This document shows positions 17,655 to 25,176 of a DNA stretch of 64,000 nt, in pieces. The stretch is from Acidithiobacillus sp. YTS05 (lineage in GTDB: Bacteria > Pseudomonadota > Gammaproteobacteria > Acidithiobacillales > Acidithiobacillaceae). The stretch is from the NCBI RefSeq assembly GCF_024396695.1, contig NZ_CP094359.1:1984001-2048000 (forward strand), given 5' to 3'. Position 1 is the stretch's first letter; each line of letters opens with the position of its first letter. The notes under the pieces were generated by a model. It worked only from the letters and a program-made list of their open reading frames with translations, was not told the DNA's origin and did no database searches. Made by a program: the position numbers and the translations under genes.

Positions 17655-17689
17655 AAAGGGCCGGGAGCATCAGCTCTCGGCCCTTTCTG
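17655..17689. terminator. Bidirectional rho-independent terminator
   Basis: An 11-bp stem with one G-U pair (GGGCCGGGAGC / GCTCTCGGCCC, loop ATCA), flanked by AAA and TTT, is followed by TTTCTGT on the plus strand and by TTTTCTG on the minus strand. It separates the convergent helical-repeat gene and the small exported protein gene. Confidence 0.85.
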
Positions 17690-17702
17690 TCTACCAGATG
17701 CC

Positions 17703-17948
17703 TTACTCGGCGGCAGGAGCCTCGGCGGCGGCAGGTGCTTCCGCCTTCTTCGGCTCAGCCTTCTTCATTTCATGATGCTTCTTGGCATGATGATGCTTCT
17801 TCCAGTGGTGCTCTGCCTTCTTCACCGGAGCCTTCTCGGCAATGGCCGGCTTCTCGGCGGCAGCGGCAGCAGGGGCTTCTTCCGCAGCGAAACTGGCGCT
17901 AGCGGTCAGAAAAGACAGGGCAGCCGTGAGAGCAACAATCTTCTTCAT
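17703..17948 (-). CDS. Small exported Ala/Lys/His-rich protein
   Basis: 81 residues. The first 21 are a clear signal peptide (MKKI, hydrophobic core, ASA-SFA cleavage region). The mature part is low complexity: Ala/Glu/Pro stretches around a very basic core with runs such as HHWKKHHHAKKHH. Nothing catalytic is visible. Histidine- and lysine-rich periplasmic proteins can buffer protons or bind metals, but that is inference. The signal peptide and leader match those of the gene at 18421-18780. Ribosome site GGAAGGAG lies before the ATG. Confidence 0.75.
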   Translation of the reverse strand: MKKIVALTAALSFLTASASFAAEEAPAAAAAEKPAIAEKAPVKKAEHHWKKHHHAKKHHEMKKAEPKKAEAPAAAEAPAAE

Positions 17949-17974
17949 AAAACACTCCTTCCATAAGAATAGAA

Positions 17975-17993
17975 TTCCGCTTGCGCGGGCTGA
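17975..17993 (-). repeat. Leader repeat copy 1 with CCGC-GCAA-GCGG hairpin
   Basis: In the 5' leader of the 81-residue exported protein gene. The sequence TCAGCCCGCGCAAGCGGAA forms a 4-bp hairpin with a GCAA loop (17977-17988) and is nearly identical to copy 2 at 18806-18824. Both copies lie about 25-45 bases before the start codon. Confidence 0.65.
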
Positions 17994-18335
17994 TCCATTT
18001 CAGCGATTCTTCCTAAGCATATCTCATGCCAGATAACTTATACCTTTACATTCATAATGTTGTGATTTTTATTGCGATTCGCGTAGACAAAATCTGTCGG
18101 GAAGCAGCGAACGAGAAGCAACATAAGGCCAACACATCATGCCAATTTTTCTGCAATCCTGTAGAGCCAGCCAATCTATCTGCTTGATCGATTGGGGTCT
18201 CAACCAGATCTCAGACCAAAGCAGGGGCGTGCGGGAAGTTCCACCACCTGTCGCTTGCCCACGACGACAACACCAACCACTTTAGCATGCGCCATTTGCT
18301 GGCAATGAATTGCGGGAGTCCGACTGGATATTGAC

Positions 18336-18366
18336 GCAAAGAAAAGCCGGGATCAGCAGTCCCGGC
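18336..18366 (-). terminator. Rho-independent terminator of the Gly/Met-rich exported protein gene
   Basis: On the minus strand GCCGGGA-CTGCTGA-TCCCGGC (7-bp perfect stem) is followed by TTTTCTTTG. It lies 55 bases after the stop at 18421. Confidence 0.85.
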
Positions 18367-18387
18367 CAGAAGAAAACAACGATTGTC

Positions 18388-18411
18388 CCTGGGGTGATCA
18401 ATCACCCCAGG
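18388..18411 (-). other. Perfect 10-bp hairpin just after the stop codon
   Basis: CCTGGGGTGA-TCAA-TCACCCCAGG lies 10 bases downstream of the stop at 18421, upstream of the true terminator. It has no U-tract. A 3' stabilising structure is likely. The rest of the gap, from 17994 to 18335, shows no gene or clear site. Confidence 0.6.
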
Positions 18412-18420
18412 TGTGGTCAC

Positions 18421-18780
18421 TTAACGATTGGAGCCACCACGCCCCATACCTGCACCACCCATCATGCCGGAACCACCCTGCATGCCTCGACCCTGATGCA
18501 TGCCAGTAGATGGAGCATTCTCCGGGATGCTCATTCCTTTCTCCTCGGCCCGCTTGCGCATGGTCTCATGATTCTCCGAACGGATCTGCTGGCGCTCCTG
18601 CTCCGTTTTGGCAGACTGCATCTTGTTGCGATGCTCTGCGCGCTCCTGCTGCGTCATAAGCTGGCTTCCCTGGGTAGTCGTTCCAGTCGATGCGGCGGCC
18701 ACAGGGACTTCTTCTGCCGCAAAGCTGGTACCCGCCATCAAAACACCAAGGACGGCCGTAATGGCAACAATCTTCTTCAT
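18421..18780 (-). CDS. Small exported Gly/Met-rich protein
   Basis: 119 residues. A signal peptide (about residues 1-21) is almost the same as that of the 81-residue neighbour. The middle is a charged helix with a MTQQERAEHRNKMQSAKT pattern seen in small periplasmic proteins of sulfur and iron oxidisers. The tail is rich in Gly, Met, Gln and Arg (GMQGGSGMMGGAGMGRGG). Copper or metal binding by the Met-rich tail is possible but unproven. GGAAGGAG precedes the ATG, and the leader carries the shared hairpin. Confidence 0.75.
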   Translation of the reverse strand: MKKIVAITAVLGVLMAGTSFAAEEVPVAAASTGTTTQGSQLMTQQERAEHRNKMQSAKTEQERQQIRSENHETMRKRAEEKGMSIPENAPSTGMHQGRGMQGGSGMMGGAGMGRGGSNR

Positions 18781-18805
18781 AACTCACTCCTTCCATTAGA
18801 TTAAA

Positions 18806-18824
18806 ATCCGCTTGCGCGGGCTGA
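18806..18824 (-). repeat. Leader repeat copy 2 with CCGC-GCAA-GCGG hairpin
   Basis: Leader of the 119-residue exported protein gene; the hairpin is at 18808-18819. Similarity to copy 1 extends on both sides: a TTTCAGC element about 10 bases upstream, and the GGAAGGAGTG ribosome site downstream. The remainder of the gap to yggX (18825-19055) holds no recognisable gene. Confidence 0.65.
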
Positions 18825-19055
18825 CGTAGTTTCAGCAACCAGACATATGCACACTATGTGCCAGATCCATTATTGATCGAAAAAACAACGTGGATCAGGA
18901 TCTGCAGGATCTATCCTCAGCAGGAAAGTGTCGGGGAAAGAAAAAGCACGATCAGGAACAAGGCAGAGGAAGGCACGCAGACATTAGCCAATAATAAACT
19001 TTTTCATATTTTTATAGCTGATTATTCAGTCAACTGGCGACCGATAGTCGGAGAA

Positions 19056-19076
19056 GGGAAGCAGAAGCTGCCTCCC
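19056..19076 (-). terminator. Probable terminator of yggX
   Basis: On the minus strand a 9-bp stem (GGGAGGCAG / CTGCTTCCC, one G-U pair, 3-base loop) is followed by TTCTCC, about 30 bases after the yggX stop. The U-tract is weak. Confidence 0.5.
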
Positions 19077-19103
19077 CTCTCGCCGTCGTGGAGAAACGAC
19101 AGA

Positions 19104-19379
19104 TTATGCGTGCTGCTGCGGCACGAATCCTTCTGGCGTCTGCGCCCCTTCGCCGAAGAAAAAGGCCTCCATCTGCTTTTCCAGGAAGGAGCGTGACTTG
19201 GGGTCGATCGGCGACAGACGATATTCGTTGATCAGCATCGTCTGATGCTTGAGCCAATCCTGCCATGCCTCTTTGGAGACCTCCTGATAGATCCGGGCAC
19301 CGAGGGGACCAGGATAGGGCGGGCGATCCAGACCCTCGGCTTCCTTGCCCAACTTCACGCATTGCACCGTTCTCGCCAT
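19104..19379 (-). CDS. yggX: Probable Fe(2+)-trafficking protein YggX
   Basis: 91-residue product of the YggX family, implicated in iron-sulfur cluster protection and oxidative stress resistance. The family pattern [20 protein letters not shown], then ISKEAW-like and [13 protein letters not shown] segments, is complete, with the conserved Cys near the N-terminus. The ATG at 19379 follows GGAGG by 7 bases; the GTG two codons upstream is less likely. It lies downstream of mutY on the same strand, the same order as in enteric bacteria. Confidence 0.93.
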   Translation of the reverse strand: MARTVQCVKLGKEAEGLDRPPYPGPLGARIYQEVSKEAWQDWLKHQTMLINEYRLSPIDPKSRSFLEKQMEAFFFGEGAQTPEGFVPQQHA

Positions 19380-19472
19380 ATTCACACCTCCGAAAAATTT
19401 GCCAACCCATAGTGATAGTTAGAACAGCCCGCAGGGTAGCGAGAGCCATAGGGGATGTCCAGAATCCCGACC

Positions 19473-20513
19473 TCAGGAGAACAAGCGCCGTAAAGGGCTG
19501 GGCAAAGCAAGCTGCGCGAGCTGCTCTGGAGCAAATGGGAACAATGCCCGTCGCCCTTCCCCCACGCCATAGACCGATATGTCAGCCTCTATCACCCGAT
19601 ATTCTAGATGAAAATGAGTAAACGTATGACGTTGCCACGAATGCCATTCCCCTAGCTGCGGCCGCAGGCCATATTCCTCTCGTGCCCAATTGCGCAGTGT
19701 TTCCGCCAGTTCCGGCACTTCGTTCGCGCCCGCCAGGGCATACCAGGGCAATGCCCACAACCCTCCCCAGATTCCCCGGTTTGGCCGCTTCTCCAGCAGG
19801 ACACAGCCATCCTCCGTACGCAGCAGTAAAAAACAGGCGTAACGGACGGGTTTCTCTGGCTGCGGTATCTGGGTAGGTTCACACGGCCCCGCACAGGGAC
19901 CCAACAAAGGGCACTCGTCACACCGAGCTTTGCGTGACAGACAAAGCAAGGCGCCAAGATCCTGGATTGCTTGGTTATAATCGTGTGCCATAGCTGGCGT
20001 TTCCTGCTCCGCAAGCTGCCAGAGCAGGCGCTCGTTCTGGGGACTCCGCATGCTACCCGTGAGCCCGTGATAGCGGAAGAGTACCCGTCGCGCATTGGCA
20101 TCGAGGATGGCCTGCCTTTGCCCATAAGCACTGGCAAGCACGGCGGCGGCAGTACTGCGGCCAACGCCGGGGAGCTCAAGCGCCTGAACGAGATCCGTCG
20201 GGAACTCTCCCTGAAATCTATCGACCACCATGCGTGCTGCGGCGTGGGCGTTGCGCGCCCGGGCGTAGTAGCCCAGCCCGCTCCAGAGCGCCAGCACTTC
20301 ATCGAGGGAGGCGTCGGCCAGAGCTTGCCAACTGGGAAAGCGCGCCAGAAAACGGCGAAAATAGGGCTTCACCGTCTCCACCCGGGTCTGCTGCAGCATG
20401 ATCTCGGCGAGATACAAAAGATAGGGATCGCGACTCTGCCGCCAAGGCAAATCATGGCGACCAGACTGCTGATACCAAGGCAAGAGACGACTGGCGATGC
20501 TCGGCGGCGTCAT
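19473..20513 (-). CDS. mutY: A/G-specific adenine glycosylase
   Basis: Removes adenine mispaired with 8-oxoguanine. 346 residues: helix-hairpin-helix LPGVGRSTAAA, catalytic Asp in LDANARR, and the [4Fe-4S] ligands C-x6-C-x2-C-x5-C in CLSRKARCDECPLLGPC. These are followed by a C-terminal NUDIX-like domain that reads 8-oxoG (EKRPNRGIWGGLWALP). The ATG at 20513 overlaps the stop of the upstream AsmA-like gene (ATGA). The frame is open further upstream, but that part is only a shadow of the neighbour. Confidence 0.93.
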   Translation of the reverse strand: MTPPSIASRLLPWYQQSGRHDLPWRQSRDPYLLYLAEIMLQQTRVETVKPYFRRFLARFPSWQALADASLDEVLALWSGLGYYARARNAHAAARMVVDRFQGEFPTDLVQALELPGVGRSTAAAVLASAYGQRQAILDANARRVLFRYHGLTGSMRSPQNERLLWQLAEQETPAMAHDYNQAIQDLGALLCLSRKARCDECPLLGPCAGPCEPTQIPQPEKPVRYACFLLLRTEDGCVLLEKRPNRGIWGGLWALPWYALAGANEVPELAETLRNWAREEYGLRPQLGEWHSWQRHTFTHFHLEYRVIEADISVYGVGEGRRALFPFAPEQLAQLALPSPLRRLFS

Positions 20514-21760
20514 TTTGATTTTGCCCGGAGGCGAATCTGGAGATCCCGTGCCTGCCATTGTCCCCAGCGCAGCTGCCCGATCTGCAGCTCGCCCCGTACG
20601 GGAGGCCAGGACTTTGGCAAGGTCGGGAGAACCGTTGGGGATGGCGCACTGGACGATGATGTCGTGGGCAGCCAAGGATCGAGATCCAGCTGGGGAATGA
20701 CGGCAGTAATCTGCCACGGGGCTTGCGTGCTTTCTCGTTGCAGGGAGCCATGGAACTGGGTCTTGCCCAAAATCCCACGCAGGGGGTCCAGCCGGATTGG
20801 GCCATCCTGCGTCCAAGAGAGATCCCCCGACAAGGCCGCTGGCCGCAGCGCCCGCTCCTCCTGCACCTTGGGCACTGACAATCCCAGCAGATGCAGCCAG
20901 TCCGGCAGATTCTCCGATTGTAGTTGGAACTGGCTGCTCAGAGTGAGGGCCCGCTGCCAGTGTAGCAGCAGATTTCCCTCCCCGCTCAGCTGTGGCTGTG
21001 CGGCAATCCTCCAAGTCCGAATCGCTAGACCCTGTGCATTTGCGGTATAGCGCAGGCCTTGCCAATGGAGCTCGCCATGCATCGGCTTCCAGACCAAGCG
21101 TAGCGTGCCCTGGTCGATTACCAGCACACCGGAAGACGACAAAGAAAGATCCTTCGCCTGCAGCTGTAGCCGGTTTCCCTGCCCTTGCGCTAGCAGAGAG
21201 ATTGCCCCAGCTTGCTGCGGCTGCGGGGCTAGATATCTCGCTTGCACGGCCAGCAAACGTCCAGCGTAGGAAAGCTTCCCGCTCATCGTAGCTCCTTGGT
21301 CGGCCCGGTAGTGGGCTTGCAGTCTAGAGACCCGCAAGCTGTGTCCGCCCAGCGGCCAGTCCACGGAACTGTCCTGCAAGGTCATTACCCGCGGCAGAGC
21401 CATTCCCTGACTGCTGTGGGAGCCACTACCTGGCCAGGGCCCATGCAAATTCAGTCCCTTAATATGCAAATCCATATCCAGCCAGCGCCCAGCGCGCAGA
21501 GCCTTCCAGCGCCAACTTGCCTGCATCTGCCGTAGCACGAGCAAGTGCCTGCCAACCTGCAGACCCTGAAGTACAATGCCAACATGCTGGGCGTTGAAGC
21601 TAATCTGCGGATTTTTTGCCAAGGTCACTGGCTGCTGCAGCTCCAGGCTCAACACACGCGCGAAGAACCAGGCTGGCAGTCCAGCAAGAATGCACAGATA
21701 GAGGAGCAGAGCCACACCGAGCAGGCTGAGAGCCAGCCAGCGCAGGTATCTACGTTTCAA
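20510..21760 (-). CDS. AsmA-like membrane-anchored protein
   Basis: About 416 residues starting at a TTG (21760) that overlaps the last 11 bases of ptsI; no ATG is suitably placed. One N-terminal membrane segment (YLRWLALSLLGVALLLYLCIL) is followed by a long beta-rich region with many Leu/Gln and repeated strands, as in AsmA/TamB-type periplasmic proteins involved in outer-membrane lipid or protein transport. The match is to architecture rather than to strong motifs. Its place between ptsI and mutY, overlapping both, indicates one transcript. Confidence 0.6.
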   Translation of the reverse strand: MKRRYLRWLALSLLGVALLLYLCILAGLPAWFFARVLSLELQQPVTLAKNPQISFNAQHVGIVLQGLQVGRHLLVLRQMQASWRWKALRAGRWLDMDLHIKGLNLHGPWPGSGSHSSQGMALPRVMTLQDSSVDWPLGGHSLRVSRLQAHYRADQGATMSGKLSYAGRLLAVQARYLAPQPQQAGAISLLAQGQGNRLQLQAKDLSLSSSGVLVIDQGTLRLVWKPMHGELHWQGLRYTANAQGLAIRTWRIAAQPQLSGEGNLLLHWQRALTLSSQFQLQSENLPDWLHLLGLSVPKVQEERALRPAALSGDLSWTQDGPIRLDPLRGILGKTQFHGSLQRESTQAPWQITAVIPQLDLDPWLPTTSSSSAPSPTVLPTLPKSWPPVRGELQIGQLRWGQWQARDLQIRLRAKSK

Positions 21761-23471
21761 TGTCGTCGACGTGGGCGAAGAGTTCGGAGGTGCCGGCCAA
21801 GGCGGCGAGGGCCATAACCTTTGCATCTTCCACAGAGGTCGCACGGATTGCCGCCTTTACCTCGGGAATGGCACCGGGGAACATGCTGAAGTGGCGCAGA
21901 CCCAAGCCAACCAGTAGTGCTGTCCACTGCGGATTGGACGCCATTTCTCCGCACATGGCCACAGGAATCCCAGCGGCATCGCCCGCGGCAATGGTGTGCT
22001 GAATCATCGACAACACCCCCACATGCAGGGGGTCGAAGAGTGCGTTGACATCATCATCACTACGGTCTACCGCCAGGGCGTACTGCGTGAGGTCGTTGGT
22101 GCCGATAGAGAAAAAATCGGCCACGCCAGCGAAAGCGTGGGCGGCCATCGCCACCGCCGGAACCTCGACCATGATGCCAATGGGCAGATGCTCCGCCACC
22201 TTTTGCCCCTCGGCACGCAGCTCGCTGCGCAGTTGTTCGATCAATTGCCGGGTCTGCTGTACTTCATAGACCGTACTCACCATCGGTAACATCAGACGAA
22301 TGGGCGCCAGGGCGGAGGCGCGTAAGATCGCCCGCAAATGACGGCGAAACCATTCCGGCCGCCGCAGACAGAGGCGCAAGCCACGCAATCCTAACGCGGG
22401 ATTCAGACCGCTGGGATACAATTGCAGGTCACTGTCGGCAAGGAGCTTATCGGCCCCTACGTCCACCGAACGAATCGTAATCTCCGCACCCGGAAGAGCG
22501 CGCAGCACCTGCGCGAAGGCCGCATACTGCTCTTCCTCGCTGGGGCTGTCCGCCCGGTTCATGAAGAGAAATTCGCTGCGAAACAGACCGATTCCTTCGG
22601 CATTGCTGCGCTGCACCCACTCGATATCCTCGGGCAGTTCGATGTTGGCGAAGAGACGAATGGCAGTGCCATCGATGGTCAGCGCGGGCAGATGCCGTTC
22701 TTCTTCCAAGAGTTGGCGCCGCCGCTCGCGCCGCGCCTGCATCTCGCGATACTCGGCGAGAAGCTCTGGACCGGGATTGACCAGTACCGTGCCCTGTTCG
22801 CCATCCACGACCAGCTGATCGCCACTGCGCAGCAGCCGCGTGGCGTGGTGGGTACCCACTACCGCCGGCAGCCCCAGGCTACGCGCCAGGATGGCCGAAT
22901 GGGAAGTTGCCGCGCCAAAGTCGGTCACCCAACCCAGCACCGAGCCATTTTTGAGCAGGACGGTGTCGGCAGGGCTCAGTTCCGAGGCGACGATGATGCG
23001 CTCTGCGGCTGTCTTCAGGCTGGGCACTTGGGCACCGAGCAAGTGCCGCAGCACGCGGTCGGTCACCTGCAGGATGTCCTCCCGTTTGGCGCGCAGATAG
23101 GGGTCCTGCATGCGCTCGAAGACTTCGACCAGGCGCTCGCGTTCGTGGTGCAGGGCCCAGGCGGCATTGCGGTGCTGTTCGCGGATCAGGGCAATGGGGC
23201 GATCCCGCAGCGCAGGATCGTCGAGCATGAGCAAATGGGCATCGATGAACAGGCGGGTATCCTGGGGGGCGTCCTTGGGAATGGCCTCGCGCACGCGCAA
23301 GAGCTCATCGCGAGCCAAGGCCAGGGCGGCGCGCAAACGCTGTTCTTCGCTTTCAAGCTCGTCCCGGGCAACGCTGTAATCCGGAATCTCCATGCTGGCA
23401 GGTTCCAGGACGACGGCCGTGCCAATAGCAATGCCGGCCGCCGCGCCAATTCCTGCCAGTTCAAAGGTCAC
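21750..23471 (-). CDS. ptsI: Phosphoenolpyruvate-protein phosphotransferase (enzyme I)
   Basis: Takes phosphate from PEP to HPr. 573 residues with the three parts of enzyme I: the HPr-binding helical domain, the phosphohistidine domain with the active His in GAATSHSAILAR, and the PEP-binding barrel with the LFRSEFLF, EVPA and IGTNDLTQYALAVDR motifs and the C-terminal CGEMA. There is no N-terminal GAF domain, so it is PtsI-like rather than PtsP. The start overlaps the ptsH stop (ATGA). No sugar-specific enzyme II is present in the window. Confidence 0.95.
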   Translation of the reverse strand: MTFELAGIGAAAGIAIGTAVVLEPASMEIPDYSVARDELESEEQRLRAALALARDELLRVREAIPKDAPQDTRLFIDAHLLMLDDPALRDRPIALIREQHRNAAWALHHERERLVEVFERMQDPYLRAKREDILQVTDRVLRHLLGAQVPSLKTAAERIIVASELSPADTVLLKNGSVLGWVTDFGAATSHSAILARSLGLPAVVGTHHATRLLRSGDQLVVDGEQGTVLVNPGPELLAEYREMQARRERRRQLLEEERHLPALTIDGTAIRLFANIELPEDIEWVQRSNAEGIGLFRSEFLFMNRADSPSEEEQYAAFAQVLRALPGAEITIRSVDVGADKLLADSDLQLYPSGLNPALGLRGLRLCLRRPEWFRRHLRAILRASALAPIRLMLPMVSTVYEVQQTRQLIEQLRSELRAEGQKVAEHLPIGIMVEVPAVAMAAHAFAGVADFFSIGTNDLTQYALAVDRSDDDVNALFDPLHVGVLSMIQHTIAAGDAAGIPVAMCGEMASNPQWTALLVGLGLRHFSMFPGAIPEVKAAIRATSVEDAKVMALAALAGTSELFAHVDDIET

Positions 23472-23743
23472 TCACCTTCTCCAAAATAATCTGCAGCCAG
23501 GGCGCGCAGCGCGGCGCTGCACTCTTCCTCCTGCTCGCCTTCGGTCTCCAGGGTAAGCACCGTACCCTGGGAAGCGGCCAGGGTCATCAGCCCCATGATG
23601 CTTTTACCGTTCACCCGCTGCCCGTCGCGCTCGAGCCAGACCTGACAAGGAAAGCGCGCCGCGATACTGACGAATTTGGCCGAGGCCCGGGCATGCAAGC
23701 CCAGACGATTGATGATGGGAAATTCCACTCGCATTGACCGCAT
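23468..23743 (-). CDS. ptsH: Phosphocarrier protein HPr
   Basis: 91-residue HPr. The phosphorylatable His lies in NRLGLHARASAKFV and the regulatory Ser in NGKSIMGLMTLAA. The ATG at 23743 follows GGAGG by 7 bases; an internal ATG three codons later is also possible. It is the first gene of the ptsH-ptsI-AsmA-mutY unit. With no enzyme II in view, a regulatory PTS is likelier than sugar uptake. Confidence 0.93.
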   Translation of the reverse strand: MRSMRVEFPIINRLGLHARASAKFVSIAARFPCQVWLERDGQRVNGKSIMGLMTLAASQGTVLTLETEGEQEEECSAALRALAADYFGEGE

Positions 23744-23875
23744 TCCTTTTCCTCCAGGCAAGTGGAGAGGATAGCGCCAGCCGCGCGATGGGCCAAGTCG
23801 CTGGATCTCGCTGCTTGTGAAATAATCCAGCCTGCATCTTGCAGGACGGGGGTCGAGGTCTTGGACAATACGGCA

Positions 23876-24292
23876 ATGCTGATGGATTACTCCTCTTTTG
23901 GGCCGGTGATGGTCGCGGTCATGATTTTCGCGTTCGCTCTCGCCGTCGTCGTCTATTTCATCCCGAGTATTGTCGCCTACGCGCGGCGCACTCAGAATTT
24001 TCTGGCTATTTTCCTGCTCAACTTGTTCCTTGGCTGGAGTCTCCTGGGTTGGATAGGATCCTTGATATGGGCCCTGCTCGACGAAAAGAAAGGCTACGCC
24101 TATGTGCAGATTCCGGTTGCCGCACCTAGCAACAACGCCTCGATCAGCCCGCAGCCAAGAGCCATCATGACGGCGCCGCCAACGCCGAGCAGCACTGCCG
24201 TCTTTTGTCCGCATTGTGGTCATGCCGTCGGACCGGAAGATCTCTTCTGTGCCCACTGCGGTCACGCCCTGCGTCAGCCACCAGAGAAATAG
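23876..24292 (+). CDS. Small membrane protein with superinfection-immunity-like fold and C-terminal zinc ribbon
   Basis: 138 residues. Two membrane segments (about 8-32 and 42-68) carry the pattern YFIPSIVAYAR, then FLLNLFLGWSLLGWIGSLIWAL, which is the signature of the small superinfection-immunity-type family found widely in bacteria outside phages. A Pro/Ala linker leads to two CxxC pairs in FCPHCGHAVGPEDLFCAHCGHAL, a zinc-ribbon module facing the cytoplasm. It ends 8 bases before nadK and is probably cotranscribed with it. The function is unknown. Start chosen as the first ATG in MLMDY; a TTG upstream is possible. Confidence 0.75.
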   Translation: MLMDYSSFGPVMVAVMIFAFALAVVVYFIPSIVAYARRTQNFLAIFLLNLFLGWSLLGWIGSLIWALLDEKKGYAYVQIPVAAPSNNASISPQPRAIMTAPPTPSSTAVFCPHCGHAVGPEDLFCAHCGHALRQPPEK

Positions 24293-24300
24293 AGCGCTAT

Positions 24301-25176
24301 ATGTCAGTCTTCTCGCAGATCTTTGTGCTGGGTAAATACCGCGACAGCGGGGCCCTCCCTGCTCTCCTCCAGCTCACTTCGGCTCTCCAGGCCTGGGGCT
24401 GCGATCTGCGCATCGATGCCCGCTATCGGGACCAGTTTCCCGGCCTGCTGCCTTTTTCCTCCCTGCACGAGGCGGAGCCCGGCGATCTGGTCGTCGCGCT
24501 GGGAGGCGATGGCACCCTCCTCGGCAGCGCCCGCGAGCTGGCCGGTCGCAATGTTCCCGTCTTGGGCATCAATACCGGGCGCCTGGGATTTCTTGCCGAC
24601 ATTTCCCTTGCCGACATCGATGAGACCCTACCGCCGATCCTCGCCGGTAACTATGTCGAGGATCGGCGCAGCGTTCTGCACGCCGAGCTCTGGCGCGAAG
24701 GGACCCCGATCTCTTCCGGGCTTGCCCTGAACGAGGTCTTTGTCCACAAAGGCTGCGGCGAAAGCATGATCGAGCTTGGTGTACAATTGGACAGTCGGCA
24801 GCTCTATACCGAACGCGCCGATGGCCTGATTCTCTCCACCCCCACCGGCTCCACTGCCTATGCCCTTTCGGCTGGTGGCCCCATTCTCACCCCGGAGCTG
24901 CGCGCCCTACTACTCGTGCCGATCTGCCCACACACCCTGAGTACCCGTCCCATCGTTTTGCCCGATCATTTGCCCCTGCGCTTCAAACTGACGGCAGCGC
25001 GCTTCCCGGCCGCCCTCAGCCTCGACAGCCACAGTTCTTTTCCCATGGTCATCGGTGACGAAGTCCATGTGCGTCGCGCCGACTGCGAGGCCCTGTTCAT
25101 TCATCCACAGGAGCAGGACTTTTTTGCTATCCTGCGCCGCAAGCTTCATTGGGCCGAACCCCCTGGCGAGGACTGA
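24301..25176 (+). CDS. nadK: NAD kinase
   Basis: Makes NADP from NAD and ATP. 291 residues with VVALGGDGTLL (GGDG diphosphate-binding motif), LGINTGRLGFLAD, the LNE motif in LALNEVFVH, and STPTGSTAYALSAGGPI (substrate loop). Length is typical. It lies between the zinc-ribbon membrane protein gene and recN, whose ATG shares the last base of the nadK stop (TGATG); nadK-recN adjacency is common in proteobacteria. Confidence 0.95.
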   Translation: MSVFSQIFVLGKYRDSGALPALLQLTSALQAWGCDLRIDARYRDQFPGLLPFSSLHEAEPGDLVVALGGDGTLLGSARELAGRNVPVLGINTGRLGFLADISLADIDETLPPILAGNYVEDRRSVLHAELWREGTPISSGLALNEVFVHKGCGESMIELGVQLDSRQLYTERADGLILSTPTGSTAYALSAGGPILTPELRALLLVPICPHTLSTRPIVLPDHLPLRFKLTAARFPAALSLDSHSSFPMVIGDEVHVRRADCEALFIHPQEQDFFAILRRKLHWAEPPGED

